Shown: piece by piece, positions 46,783-56,072 of the stretch
How the letters are laid out: each line of letters opens with the position of its first letter
Numbering within the stretch: the first letter of the stretch is position 1
Source of the DNA: Bacteroidota bacterium
Lineage (GTDB): Bacteria > Bacteroidota > Ignavibacteria > UBA10030
NCBI GenBank assembly: GCA_026416125.1
Contig: JAOAFT010000007.1
Span: 42,291 to 106,290, forward strand
DNA: 64,000 bases
Direction of reading: 5' to 3'
Notes under the pieces: generated by a model
The model's input: the letters and a program-made list of their open reading frames with translations, nothing else
What the model was told of the DNA's origin: nothing
Database searches by the model: none
Program-made: the position numbers and the translations under genes

Positions 46783-47796
46783 GTGAAACAGAGACAACGA
46801 CGATTGTGGTTGTGCTTGGGGGTAGTAGTTTTTGTTAATATTCAGTGTATGCAAGCACAAGTTAAATGGGCACAAACAGGGTTTAACTTCTTAAGTGTGT
46901 CTTCTGATGCACGCGCTGGAGGAATGGGTGAAGCAGTTACGTCACTGGGGGGCTACCGTGGTGCACTTTTCCATAATCCAGCAACGATGGCAGAAATGGA
47001 TGCTTTTCTAAATGCTTCGGTGAGTATGAACTCATGGATTGCGGATATCAGACATATTACAGCAAGCATTCTCCTTGCACCATTCGCAGGAAATTACGGT
47101 GTTGTTGGGGTCAGTTTTCAGAGTGTTGATTATGGTGAGATTGAAGGGACTATGAGATTTGATAACCCCAAGGGGTACATCAATACAGAAATTCTCAAAC
47201 CCTCAGCGTTAGCGGTGGGTTTCGGATATGCGAAGATGATTTCCGATAGATTCAGTGTTGGAGGGCAAGTAAAATTCGCTTACCAATCTCTAGGGAAAAG
47301 CATTGTTCCACACGATGATGGTTTCATTACAAAACGAAACGTCGCAAAAGGTATTGCGTTTGATTTTGGCACATTATTTAAAACAGGGGTAAAGAGTTTA
47401 GCATTTGGCATGTCGATCCGTAACTACTCAAAAGAGGTAAAGTATGAAATAGAAGGGTTTCAGTTACCTCTCAATTTCATTGTTGGTATCTCAGCGAATA
47501 TTCTCGATTTCTTTACACAGAGTGAAAATCATTCACTTGTTGTAGCAATTGATGCAACCCATCCACGCTCACACCCTGAGCAATTGAAGTTTGGAGCAGA
47601 GTACACGGTGCTAAAAGCCTTTGCGTTTCGTTGTGGGTATGTAACAAATAATAGTGAGGATAATATAACCTTTGGTGTCGGTGTTTCTACTCGTGGGTTA
47701 GGACTTGGTATGGCGAATATTGAGTGCGACTACTCGTATACGCCGTTTGGTGTATTTAATAATGTGCAACGCTTAACCGTACGTATTGAACTATAA
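46783..47796 (+). CDS. PorV/PorQ-like outer-membrane protein
   Basis: 337 residues with a signal peptide (about 1-26). It has the PorV-type entry FNFLSVSSDARAGGMGEAVTS and SLGGYRGALFHNPATMAEM, then a long beta-barrel. PorV acts in the type IX secretion system, shuttling sorting-domain cargo at the outer membrane; PorQ-like paralogues are common in this group. GTG start at 46783 with AAAGGAG upstream. The co-located sorting-domain protein (49210) is a natural client. Confidence 0.85.
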   Translation: MKQRQRRLWLCLGVVVFVNIQCMQAQVKWAQTGFNFLSVSSDARAGGMGEAVTSLGGYRGALFHNPATMAEMDAFLNASVSMNSWIADIRHITASILLAPFAGNYGVVGVSFQSVDYGEIEGTMRFDNPKGYINTEILKPSALAVGFGYAKMISDRFSVGGQVKFAYQSLGKSIVPHDDGFITKRNVAKGIAFDFGTLFKTGVKSLAFGMSIRNYSKEVKYEIEGFQLPLNFIVGISANILDFFTQSENHSLVVAIDATHPRSHPEQLKFGAEYTVLKAFAFRCGYVTNNSEDNITFGVGVSTRGLGLGMANIECDYSYTPFGVFNNVQRLTVRIEL

Positions 47797-47826
47797 TCCG
47801 TTTCACATTTTACGAATGGTGCAACT

Positions 47827-49107
47827 ATGAATTCAAAATATAAACAATACATTTATGAACTTGGTATACTTCTTGTTTTGTTTTTGAATGGATGTGTTGA
47901 GTTCAAGGATCCTGGTATAATATATGACGAGAAAGCAACATATCCACCATCACCATCGATTACAGCAATTATCCCAGCTGATTCTGCGGAAGCCGGGGTA
48001 CGGGAAATTGAAATTCGAGGGAGTAATTTTTCAACTACGCTGCACAACAATTTTGTGTTCTTCGATAAACGACCAGCATACATCAAAAGTGCATTAGTAG
48101 ACAAACTTATTCTGTATAGACCACCAATATATGGGGATAGTATTACACTTGTGCTCGAAGTAGCTGGTTCTCTCCAAATGGTGAAACGAACCTATAAAAT
48201 TAAACAACCATATGTAGCGTACAGTTCGGATGCTATACGAACGGTGCGGCCAAGTGATCCACTTATGGCTGTTGAAGTTGATAAAAATGAAGTAGTGTAC
48301 ATTGCAAAATCATACTTCATTTACAAACTGACGTCTGATGAGACCGTTGAAATATTTAAAAGGCATAGTGGGGGTGACTTTACGAGAATTTATGATATAA
48401 AATTTGGTCCTGGGGGATATCTTTACATTGCAGCAAGTAAAACAAAAATATGGCGCACATTGGGTGAAAATGATACAAAAGCGTACGAGTATGTTAGTTT
48501 ACCAAGTAGCGCAGGGGTAGTGGAGAAAATCGAGTTTGATCGTTATGGAAATCTTTTTACAGGTAAAACTCGTGGGATTTTTGTTGTGAAGCACAATCGA
48601 ACAGTTCTCAACACAGGGAAATACAGCACGAATTTTACAATAACAGATCTTAGAATTTATAATGATGAACTTTACGTGAATGCAACATACACAGGTACTG
48701 ATGTAGCGATTCCGAAACAAGCGATTTGGAAAAATACGATTTATAGAACAGGTACGCTCGTCGATTCACTTGGAGTGGGTTCAGTAGTATTTAACATCGG
48801 TTCACTACCTAGTTTTACGAATGCAGAAATCACTTCTTTCACATTCGATGTTGATGGAATGTTATATCTTTGTGTGAAATTTCCATCGAGCCAATTGTAT
48901 TCATTTTATACTTTAGAAGGTGGGGCGTTAGTACCATTCTACACTGATTACATATTACCCATGAAGATCGATCAAGTAGTATGGGGTAATGCAACGACGC
49001 TCTATCTGAATCGAGGAAGAACGAGTTTCATTTCAGGTGATTCTGCACAGCTCTATCGTGTGCCTACACTGAAACAGGGTGCTCCTTACTGGGGACGAAT
49101 ATTGTAA
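47827..49107 (+). CDS. IPT/TIG-domain lipoprotein with propeller-like repeats
   Basis: 426 residues. The lipoprotein signal ends with FLNGC. An IPT/TIG-like immunoglobulin fold follows (SITAIIPADSAEAGVREIEI, RGSNFSTTLHNN, about 38-125). The remainder has repeated aromatic-Gly strands (GPGGYLYIAASKT, DRYGNLFTGKTRG, DVDGMLYLCVKF) like a beta-propeller of NHL/SMP-30 kind. TIG lipoproteins occur beside SusC/D systems as surface glycan-binding proteins, so this may be a ligand-binding surface lipoprotein. Specificity unknown. Confidence 0.78.
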   Translation: MNSKYKQYIYELGILLVLFLNGCVEFKDPGIIYDEKATYPPSPSITAIIPADSAEAGVREIEIRGSNFSTTLHNNFVFFDKRPAYIKSALVDKLILYRPPIYGDSITLVLEVAGSLQMVKRTYKIKQPYVAYSSDAIRTVRPSDPLMAVEVDKNEVVYIAKSYFIYKLTSDETVEIFKRHSGGDFTRIYDIKFGPGGYLYIAASKTKIWRTLGENDTKAYEYVSLPSSAGVVEKIEFDRYGNLFTGKTRGIFVVKHNRTVLNTGKYSTNFTITDLRIYNDELYVNATYTGTDVAIPKQAIWKNTIYRTGTLVDSLGVGSVVFNIGSLPSFTNAEITSFTFDVDGMLYLCVKFPSSQLYSFYTLEGGALVPFYTDYILPMKIDQVVWGNATTLYLNRGRTSFISGDSAQLYRVPTLKQGAPYWGRIL

Positions 49108-49209
49108 AGTAGATGTTGAACATATAGAGGAGGGTCTAATGGCATAAATCGTATGGTTCTTTTACTACTACGTAAATTTATTAAACAACAATAAAAAGGA
49201 GGATTCATA

Positions 49210-50196
49210 ATGCGGTATACGTTACATGCTTTACTCATGGTTGTATTCTTTACACTTGCTGTGATCGCAGAGAATAAAGTAAAGAATACAATAATTGATA
49301 ATGTTTTGCAAATATCAAAGTGCGAAGTACCACCGTCTATCGATGGTGATCTCGATGGTGTATGGCATTATGTTACTGCAACACCTCTTTTGAAATTCGA
49401 AGATGGTGTTGGAGTACATAATGATTTTGCAGACCACTTCACAAATTTTCGTGTCATGTGGGATGATGATTACTTTTACGTTTTTGTTCAAGTTGTTGAT
49501 GATACTATTCTCACAACACAAGGCGCTGATCCATGGATGAAGGACTGCATCGAATTGTTCTTTGATGGTAACAATGCTAAGTTATATCAACAGTATGATG
49601 CGAACGATGTACAGTGGCGATATGTAGCAATGGAGAATTGGCAAAGTCCAACGAAAACAGGGAATGGAAAGGGTGAGTACGCGTGGAAGAGAACAGTGAA
49701 TGGATATAATTTGGAGTTACGAATTCCTAAGGATTCACTTACATTTCCGTTACAAGCAGATCATGTGCTTGGTTTTGAGATTTCGAATGCTGATCGTGAT
49801 AATGATATACAGGCACGGACACATGTTTTGCACTGGTGGGCAATTGATGGCAATACATGGCGTTGGGCTAATCTATTTGGGACAGCGAAGCTAGTTGGTG
49901 GACCTACCGCGGTTGAGCAGGGTACACTAGCCAATGAGTTTCGATTGGAACAAAATTATCCCAACCCATTTAATCCAGAAACAAGAATAGTGTACTCTTT
50001 ACCAGAACGTGCCCACGTTCGATTATCCGTTTATAATATCCTTGGACAAGAAGTTGCTTTGCTTGTTAATAATGTTCTCGAGCAAGGAACATACACAGCA
50101 CACTTTAATGCAAAAGGGTATCCAAGTGGTGTGTATATCTATAAACTCCAAACGCAAGGCACTTCGATTGTTCGAAAGATGTTATTGATAAAGTAG
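49210..50196 (+). CDS. CBM9-like protein with T9SS type A sorting domain
   Basis: 328 residues with a signal peptide (about 1-20). Residues about 35-235 resemble a family 9 carbohydrate-binding module: PSIDGDLDGVWHYV, MWDDDYFYVFVQVVDDTI, DCIELFFDGNN, LELRIPKDSL, GFEISNADRDND. The C-terminal sorting domain (about 245-328) starts FRLEQNYPNPFNPETRIVYS and ends MLLIK. It is therefore exported by T9SS and probably surface-attached. CBM9 modules bind sugar reducing ends or simple saccharides, which is the best hint to the substrate of this cluster. GGAGG precedes the ATG. Confidence 0.87.
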   Translation: MRYTLHALLMVVFFTLAVIAENKVKNTIIDNVLQISKCEVPPSIDGDLDGVWHYVTATPLLKFEDGVGVHNDFADHFTNFRVMWDDDYFYVFVQVVDDTILTTQGADPWMKDCIELFFDGNNAKLYQQYDANDVQWRYVAMENWQSPTKTGNGKGEYAWKRTVNGYNLELRIPKDSLTFPLQADHVLGFEISNADRDNDIQARTHVLHWWAIDGNTWRWANLFGTAKLVGGPTAVEQGTLANEFRLEQNYPNPFNPETRIVYSLPERAHVRLSVYNILGQEVALLVNNVLEQGTYTAHFNAKGYPSGVYIYKLQTQGTSIVRKMLLIK

Positions 50197-50220
50197 GGTA
50201 CGGTTGCTTCAAATTTAGGA

Positions 50221-50263
50221 AGGCGTCTGTGTCTATGTTCAAAGAGGCACAGGCGCCTTTTTT
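50221..50263 (+). terminator. Strong rho-independent terminator closing the receptor cluster
   Basis: A 14-base stem (AGGCGTCTGTGTCT with AGGCACAGGCGCCT, two G-U pairs) is followed by six T, 24 bases after the CBM9-like gene. It marks the end of the cluster. Confidence 0.9.
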
Positions 50264-50405
50264 CGAGTACAATGGTATTTTTGATGAATGAAAGAGTTTT
50301 GTTTAAACTCCTAGAAATTGATCTATCATTAATTCTAAGAAAATTGTATTATACATTGAGAATATTGGTTGCTCCAATCTTGATATCCATACGGTATATG
50401 ATTGT

Positions 50406-52313
50406 ATGAGTAAGATAGCTGTCAAGTATACAACTACAAAAGAGCAAAAAGGTGTTTTCCAAAGAAAGGGACGTCTATTTTTTATCTTTATGATCCTCGT
50501 ACCAGGGTTCTTCTTTCTTGTGCTCGAACTTGCGTTACGAGCGCTTGACTATGGTGGTACCGTAGCTCTCTTCATTGATGCTCCTTATGGGTATGAACAG
50601 TATTATCGTTGTAATCCAAATGTTGCACGAAGATATTTCACAGTACAATCAGTAATTCCCACGCCACCGCATCAGCTTTTCCTCAAGAAAAAACTAGTGA
50701 ATGGATACCGAATTTTTGTCCTCGGTGAATCTTCAGCAGCTGGGTTTCCCTATAGTGCTAATGCTTCATTTCCCAATGTATTATATCGCTTTTTATCAGC
50801 AACATTCCCCGAAAAGTATTTTGAGGTAGTGAATCTCTCACTTTCAGCAATTAATAGTTACACGTTAGCAGATTTTATGGATGAAATTCTCGAACAATCA
50901 CCTGACCTCATTCTCATATATACAGGACACAATGAATACTACGGTGCGCTAGGTGTTGGATCATCTCAATCACTAGGACCAATTCGGCCTGTTATACGGG
51001 TATTCTTATCACTTAACAAGTATCGAACATTTCTTTTCCTCCGTGATTGTGTAGGTTGGATACGTATAAACATCAGCAGAATTTTCTATAAAGGAAGTGT
51101 TGTTGATCCAACAGCAACATTGATGGAACATATTGTTGCAGAACAGGTAATTCCGAGAAATAGCACTCTCTATGAGCTTGGGAAAAGACAATTTTATGAA
51201 AACTTGGATCGCATTATAGAGAAAGCTTTATCGAGGAATATACCTGTTTTAGTCGGTGAGTTAGTTAGTAATATTCGTGATCAAGCGCCTTTTATTTCAG
51301 TGGAAGCTGATAGTGACCAAAGTGCTGCTGAACTCTATCGGCGTGCTAGAGAATGTGAAGCGCGAAATGATTATGACAGTGCGCGAGTCTTGTACTATCG
51401 TGCAAAAGATGCAGATGCCTTGCGATTTCGAGCTCCAGAAGAGTTTAATGATATTATCCACACTCTATGCTCTCACTACAATATAGGTGTCGTTCCTCTC
51501 AAACGAGTGTTTGAACAGCATTCACCACACAAGCTTATTGGGAATACTCTCATGCACGAACATCTCCATCCAACGAAAGAAGGGTACTATCTTATTGCAC
51601 GTGCATTTTACGATGCAATGAAGGAACGTGGTTGTATTTCGAGAGAGTGGCGTACAATTTCATTCGATACAGTGTGGAGAGAAGGGGTTACACCACTGGA
51701 TAGTGTATATGCTGAGCTTGTAGTTCGTCACCTAAAGGAAAGTTGGCCATTCCAACCAAAAGGTGTTCCAAATCGATTTGCAGATATATTTCATCCAAAA
51801 GATTCGCTGGAAGCTTTTGCATTTCGGATACTACCGAATGATGATTACAACCTTGAAGCAGCACGACTGGAGTTAGGAAAAGAATACGAGAAACGTGGGG
51901 AGTATGAGAAAGCGTTAGCGGAGTATCGTGCCCTCATTGCATCACTTCCCCAGGAAATCGAGTTTTACAACCGTGCTGCAACGGTGCTGTTACTTCAAAA
52001 GAAGTATAATGAAGCACGCGAACTTTTAACTCGATCTCTTACCTATAAGACAAATCCTTTTGCATATAAGTGGATTGGCCAAATCGCTCTCATAAACGGA
52101 AATACTTCGGTGGCAATAGAAAATTTGACGAAAGCCAACACATGGGATCCGCAAGTTGTTTTTAATCTGTCACGTGCGTACTATACAGTTGGGAACATAC
52201 ACGAAGCAGAGTCATATTACAAACGATTGGAGCTAATCGCCCCTCGTTCAGAGTATCTTGCATATTTACAACAGTTGCGAATTACAACAAAATTGAAGCA
52301 ACAAAAGTTTTAA
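50406..52313 (+). CDS. SGNH/GDSL-like hydrolase with TPR domain
   Basis: 635 residues: a TM anchor (about 24-45), then an SGNH-hydrolase-like domain with GESSAAGFPYSA (nucleophile-type Ser, about 107-118), IYTGHNEYYG (block III Asn) and HEHLHPTKEGY (block V His near 386). Tetratricopeptide helices (about 465-620) form the C-terminus. The Asp of block V is replaced by a His-Pro-Thr context, so activity is uncertain. It heads a set with an SxtJ-like protein, a carbamoyltransferase and DUF5989, suggesting esterase or acyl-transfer work on a surface or secreted compound. No promoter clear enough to call. Confidence 0.8.
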   Translation: MSKIAVKYTTTKEQKGVFQRKGRLFFIFMILVPGFFFLVLELALRALDYGGTVALFIDAPYGYEQYYRCNPNVARRYFTVQSVIPTPPHQLFLKKKLVNGYRIFVLGESSAAGFPYSANASFPNVLYRFLSATFPEKYFEVVNLSLSAINSYTLADFMDEILEQSPDLILIYTGHNEYYGALGVGSSQSLGPIRPVIRVFLSLNKYRTFLFLRDCVGWIRINISRIFYKGSVVDPTATLMEHIVAEQVIPRNSTLYELGKRQFYENLDRIIEKALSRNIPVLVGELVSNIRDQAPFISVEADSDQSAAELYRRARECEARNDYDSARVLYYRAKDADALRFRAPEEFNDIIHTLCSHYNIGVVPLKRVFEQHSPHKLIGNTLMHEHLHPTKEGYYLIARAFYDAMKERGCISREWRTISFDTVWREGVTPLDSVYAELVVRHLKESWPFQPKGVPNRFADIFHPKDSLEAFAFRILPNDDYNLEAARLELGKEYEKRGEYEKALAEYRALIASLPQEIEFYNRAATVLLLQKKYNEARELLTRSLTYKTNPFAYKWIGQIALINGNTSVAIENLTKANTWDPQVVFNLSRAYYTVGNIHEAESYYKRLELIAPRSEYLAYLQQLRITTKLKQQKF

Positions 52314-52323
52314 TGGGAAAGCA

Positions 52324-52566
52324 ATGGGAAAAAACGTGTTCATAAAATTCTATTCTAAATGGCTGGCTTTTGCTCGATTCCTTGGTCGTATAAATACGAC
52401 ACTTCTACTTACACTCGTTTATATTTTTCTCATTGGGCCATGTGCACTCATTGTAAGACTTCTGCGGCGAGATTTGCTTCAAAAAGAAGTGGGCAGATGT
52501 ACAACGTTTTGGCAAACAAAAGAGGGAGAGCCAGACTCTGTTGAACGGTTTTATTATCAATTTTAA
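52324..52566 (+). CDS. Small SxtJ-like membrane protein
   Basis: 80 residues with one or two hydrophobic stretches (TTLLLTLVYIFLIGPCALIVRL) and a C-terminal motif VGRCTTFWQTKEGEPDSVERF. It resembles the short SxtJ-type proteins found beside carbamoyltransferases. It starts 10 bases after the SGNH gene and stops 8 bases before the carbamoyltransferase. Function unknown; a membrane partner of the carbamoyltransferase is a guess. Confidence 0.65.
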   Translation: MGKNVFIKFYSKWLAFARFLGRINTTLLLTLVYIFLIGPCALIVRLLRRDLLQKEVGRCTTFWQTKEGEPDSVERFYYQF

Positions 52567-52574
52567 GAATACAC

Positions 52575-54314
52575 ATGAATATTCTTGGTATATCGTGTTT
52601 CTACCATGATGCCGCAGCAGCACTTGTAAAAGATGGGCACCTTGTAGCAGCAGTTCAGGAAGAACGCTTCACTCGAAAGAAGCATGATCAAGGGTTTCCC
52701 CTTCATTCAATTCGATATTGTTTGAAAGAGGGAAACATAACGGAGCGGGATCTTGATTATGTTGCTTTCTACGATAAGCCGCTATTAAAGTTTGAAAGGA
52801 TCCTCACAACTGTAGTAGCAACATTTCCCAGGGGGTTACCTTCGTTTTTAATGGCAATGCCACTCTGGCTTAAAGAAAAACTGTGGATACCACAGAAAAT
52901 ACGCGAAGCGCTAGGAGATTCGTTTCGGATTGTTTTTCTTGAACACCATCTTTCCCATGCAGCAAGTGCATTTCTTGTTTCACCGTTTTCAGAGGCTGCA
53001 ATAGTTACAGCTGATGGTGTTGGTGAATGGGATACAACAACGATAGGATATGGAAAAGGAACAAGTTTTACGTTAACACATGCGATACCATTCCCTCACT
53101 CCCTTGGATTATTGTATTCAGCATTCACTTACTACCTTGGCTTCCGTGTTAACAGTGCAGAGTACAAGGTAATGGGACTTGCGCCGTATGGTGTACCACG
53201 GTATAAAGATCTCATTCTTGAACACCTCATCACAGTGAAAGATGACGGGAGTTTCCGTTTGAACATGAAGTATTTTGCATATGATTATGGACTAACGATG
53301 ACGAATGGTCACTTCAATGCATTATTTGGAGAACCACCACGACAACCAGAATCAGCTTTACGTCAATTTCATAAAGATGTAGCTGCGTCTATTCAAGCAG
53401 TTACTGATCTTGTGATGGTTCGAATGGCAACTCATGCGCGACGGTGTACAGGTAGTAACAATCTCTGTCTTGCAGGTGGCGTAGCACTCAATTGTGTATC
53501 CAACAGTAAGATACTAAAGGAATCGGGGTTCCATGAGGTTTTTATCCAACCTGCTGCTGGAGATGCAGGAGGGGCTGTTGGTGCTGCTTTTTACCTTTAT
53601 AATACTTTACTAAAAAATGAGCGGAAATACATATGGTCGAACAATTTTTTAGGACCCGAGTATCACGATGAAGAGATTGAAACTCTCCTTGAACACCTTG
53701 CATTACCAGCAGAAAAGTACGAACGGAATGCATTGCTACAAATCACAGCAAGACTTATTGCTCAACAAAATGTTGTTGGGTGGTTTCAAGGGAGGATGGA
53801 ATTTGGACCACGAGCACTTGGTGCACGGAGTATTCTTGCTGACGCACGAAATCCAGAGAACTTTTCACGTGTCAACTTGAAAATAAAGTTCAGAGAAAGC
53901 TTTCGTCCATTTGCTCCAACGGTTCTTTTAGAACGAATGAGTGATTACTTTGAGTTCGATCGCCCAAGTCCTCATATGCTCTTTATAGCACAAGTAAAAC
54001 AAAGCAAACGTACTATTCCAGCGGTAACACATGTTGATGGTTCTGCACGTTTACAAACCATAACACGGGACGACCACCCACTCTTTTACGATCTGATATG
54101 TGAGTTCGAGCGACAAACGGGCTGTCCGGTTATTATCAATACATCGTTCAATGTGCGTGGTGAACCTATCGTATGTACTCCCCTCGATGCTTTCAAATGT
54201 TTTTTAAGAACAGATATGGATTATTTAGTGATAGGAAGTTACATCCTTTGTAAAAAAACGCTTATGAAACAAGGGTATAGATTTGAACACTGTGAAACAT
54301 TTGAATTGGATTAA
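52575..54314 (+). CDS. Carbamoyltransferase (NodU/CmcH family)
   Basis: 579 residues. The N-terminal Kae1-like domain starts MNILGISCFYHDAAAALV and has the metal-type histidines in EHHLSHAASAF (about 123-133), then TADGVGEWDTT. The C-terminal domain contains GWFQGRMEFGPRALGARSIL and CPVIINTSFNVRGEP. The family transfers a carbamoyl group from carbamoyl-phosphate to hydroxyls of sugars or natural products. Here the acceptor is unknown; the cassette suggests an envelope-linked product. Confidence 0.93.
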   Translation: MNILGISCFYHDAAAALVKDGHLVAAVQEERFTRKKHDQGFPLHSIRYCLKEGNITERDLDYVAFYDKPLLKFERILTTVVATFPRGLPSFLMAMPLWLKEKLWIPQKIREALGDSFRIVFLEHHLSHAASAFLVSPFSEAAIVTADGVGEWDTTTIGYGKGTSFTLTHAIPFPHSLGLLYSAFTYYLGFRVNSAEYKVMGLAPYGVPRYKDLILEHLITVKDDGSFRLNMKYFAYDYGLTMTNGHFNALFGEPPRQPESALRQFHKDVAASIQAVTDLVMVRMATHARRCTGSNNLCLAGGVALNCVSNSKILKESGFHEVFIQPAAGDAGGAVGAAFYLYNTLLKNERKYIWSNNFLGPEYHDEEIETLLEHLALPAEKYERNALLQITARLIAQQNVVGWFQGRMEFGPRALGARSILADARNPENFSRVNLKIKFRESFRPFAPTVLLERMSDYFEFDRPSPHMLFIAQVKQSKRTIPAVTHVDGSARLQTITRDDHPLFYDLICEFERQTGCPVIINTSFNVRGEPIVCTPLDAFKCFLRTDMDYLVIGSYILCKKTLMKQGYRFEHCETFELD

Positions 54315-54326
54315 AGGAGTATATTG

Positions 54327-54506
54327 GTGAAACTACTCACTAAAATGAAAAGTATTCTCCTGTTTTTACAGGAGTTTTGGGCATATCTCCGTATTCGGAA
54401 AAAATGGTGGCTAGCACCAATTATTATCATTCTTTTCATCATTGGAATATTTATTGTCCTTGTTGAGGGGTCTGCACTTGCTCCGTTTATTTACACATTA
54501 TTTTAA
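54327..54506 (+). CDS. DUF5989 small membrane protein
   Basis: 59 residues from GTG 54327 (AAAGGAG upstream; a TTG one codon earlier is too close). The body FLQEFWAYLRIRKKWWLAP followed by a single membrane helix and ending SALAPFIYTLF is the DUF5989 signature. DUF5989 genes occur next to carbamoyltransferases, as here (12 bases apart). Role unknown. Confidence 0.82.
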   Translation: MKLLTKMKSILLFLQEFWAYLRIRKKWWLAPIIIILFIIGIFIVLVEGSALAPFIYTLF

Positions 54507-54606
54507 TCGCTCCTGTTATCATTTTTGCACACACGCTGAAGTATAGCTTCTGGAAGTTATTCGTAGTGAAACAGTCTAATAAATATAACTGCCAAATTTT
54601 CCATTC

Positions 54607-54635
54607 TTGACAGAAATATCGAAAAACCGTATAAT
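54607..54635 (+). promoter_or_regulatory. Consensus sigma-70 promoter of the pilus/secretion operon
   Basis: TTGACA at 54607-54612, a 17-base spacer, and TATAAT at 54630-54635: every base matches the E. coli consensus. It is 47 bases before the GspF/PilC gene. Such a perfect site suggests strong, largely constitutive transcription. Confidence 0.8.
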
Positions 54636-54681
54636 CTTAGTGGATACGTATGATAATGTTTCATGGTGGTGAGGGAAGACT

Positions 54682-56055
54682 ATGCCTGAGTATAGAATAG
54701 ATGGTGTAACACTCTCAGGGAAACTAGTATCAGGATCAATTACCGCAGAAAATAGGATGGAGGCAAAACGGAAAGCAGAACAGTTAGCTCATGAACGTAA
54801 GTTTAAAATTACTGGTGTACACGAACGAGTTACATATATTTACCGTGTTAAAAAAGGCGATGATAAGCCCATTGACGGAGAACAAAAAGCATACACTGCC
54901 GATGAAGTACGTGCTGCTCTTGAGAAAATGGGCTTTAAAGTCATCTATGTGCGGAAGAAGCTTTTTGGTACACGTCCTCGTCCTGCACCAATGACGGATG
55001 TTGTTACGTTTGTTCGTGTTAGTGCTGATTTGATGCGTCAGAAACTTCCATTTAACGAAATACTTCAGTTGCTTATCAACGACATTACACATCCAGGGCT
55101 CCGCGAGGCAATTCGTGAAATTAACACTGAGTTGAAACAAGGAAAAGACAGTGAAAAAGCGTTCCAGAAACAATCAGTTGTTCTAGGAAAATTTGCTGCT
55201 AATATGTTGGGACTTGCATCGAAGAGCGGTAACATGGCAGAAATCTACGATAGCACTGCAAAATTCCTTGAGCGAACAGCCGAGTTCAAGCGGAATCTTC
55301 GAAGCGCCTTAGTAACGCCAATGATAACACTTTTTGTTCTGTTTGTTGCGTGTTTGTATTACGTGGCGTATATCTTTCCTGAAACTGCAAAAATGTTCGC
55401 CAAGTTCAATATTAAGTTGCCACCTATGACAGCTGCAACCTTAAAACTTAGTGATTGGCTCATTAGTAATATATGGCTAGTTGCATTTTTTACAATAGCA
55501 CCTATTGTTGCATTTGGTCTCTTTCTGCGGACTGAAAAAGGGCAGTTTTATAAAGACAAATTCATAATTAAGATTCCTGTGCTCGGGTCATTGTTTCATC
55601 GGACAGCAATCGAAATTTTCTGTCGAGTGTTCTATGCGCTTTATAGTGGTTCAGGTGAAAATATCGAAATTATCAGGATGGCTGCTGAAGCGTGCGGTAA
55701 TAAGTATATGGAACACCAAATAAAAACAATTGCAATTCCAATGATGCTTGAGCGTGGAAAAGGGTTAACCGAAGCTTTTGAAGCAACAGGAGTTTTTACC
55801 AAAACTGCACTCTCACGATTTAGTTCTGGTGCAGAAACAGGTACGGTCAAGAATACAGCACTCCAACTCGCGGAGTACTATGAAAAGGAAACAACGTATC
55901 GACTTAAAAATGCGATCGAAGCTATTTCTCTTTCAGTAAACATGATAATCATGATTGTTCTCACTGCATTAACGATTGTTTCTTCTGAAACAGCGCTCAT
56001 TAAACCAGACACGACAATGCGCAGAATGATTTTGCCTTTGTTGGGTCTGTGGTAA
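54682..56055 (+). CDS. Type II secretion / type IV pilus inner-membrane platform protein (GspF/PilC)
   Basis: 457 residues. The N-terminal part has two copies of the short GspF/PilC leader module (about 4-50 and 52-95; second copy AYTADEVRAALEKMGFKVIYVRKK). Two T2SSF cytoplasmic helical domains follow (about 105-205 and 300-410), with membrane segments about 212-232, 264-283 and 420-440. The first domain has LMRQKLPFNEILQLL and GLASKSGNMAEI; the second has GAETGTVKNTALQLAEYYE. It anchors the assembly ATPase in the inner membrane. GAGGGA precedes the ATG. Confidence 0.9.
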   Translation: MPEYRIDGVTLSGKLVSGSITAENRMEAKRKAEQLAHERKFKITGVHERVTYIYRVKKGDDKPIDGEQKAYTADEVRAALEKMGFKVIYVRKKLFGTRPRPAPMTDVVTFVRVSADLMRQKLPFNEILQLLINDITHPGLREAIREINTELKQGKDSEKAFQKQSVVLGKFAANMLGLASKSGNMAEIYDSTAKFLERTAEFKRNLRSALVTPMITLFVLFVACLYYVAYIFPETAKMFAKFNIKLPPMTAATLKLSDWLISNIWLVAFFTIAPIVAFGLFLRTEKGQFYKDKFIIKIPVLGSLFHRTAIEIFCRVFYALYSGSGENIEIIRMAAEACGNKYMEHQIKTIAIPMMLERGKGLTEAFEATGVFTKTALSRFSSGAETGTVKNTALQLAEYYEKETTYRLKNAIEAISLSVNMIIMIVLTALTIVSSETALIKPDTTMRRMILPLLGLW

Positions 56056-56072
56056 GAAAGGAGGTGTGATGT

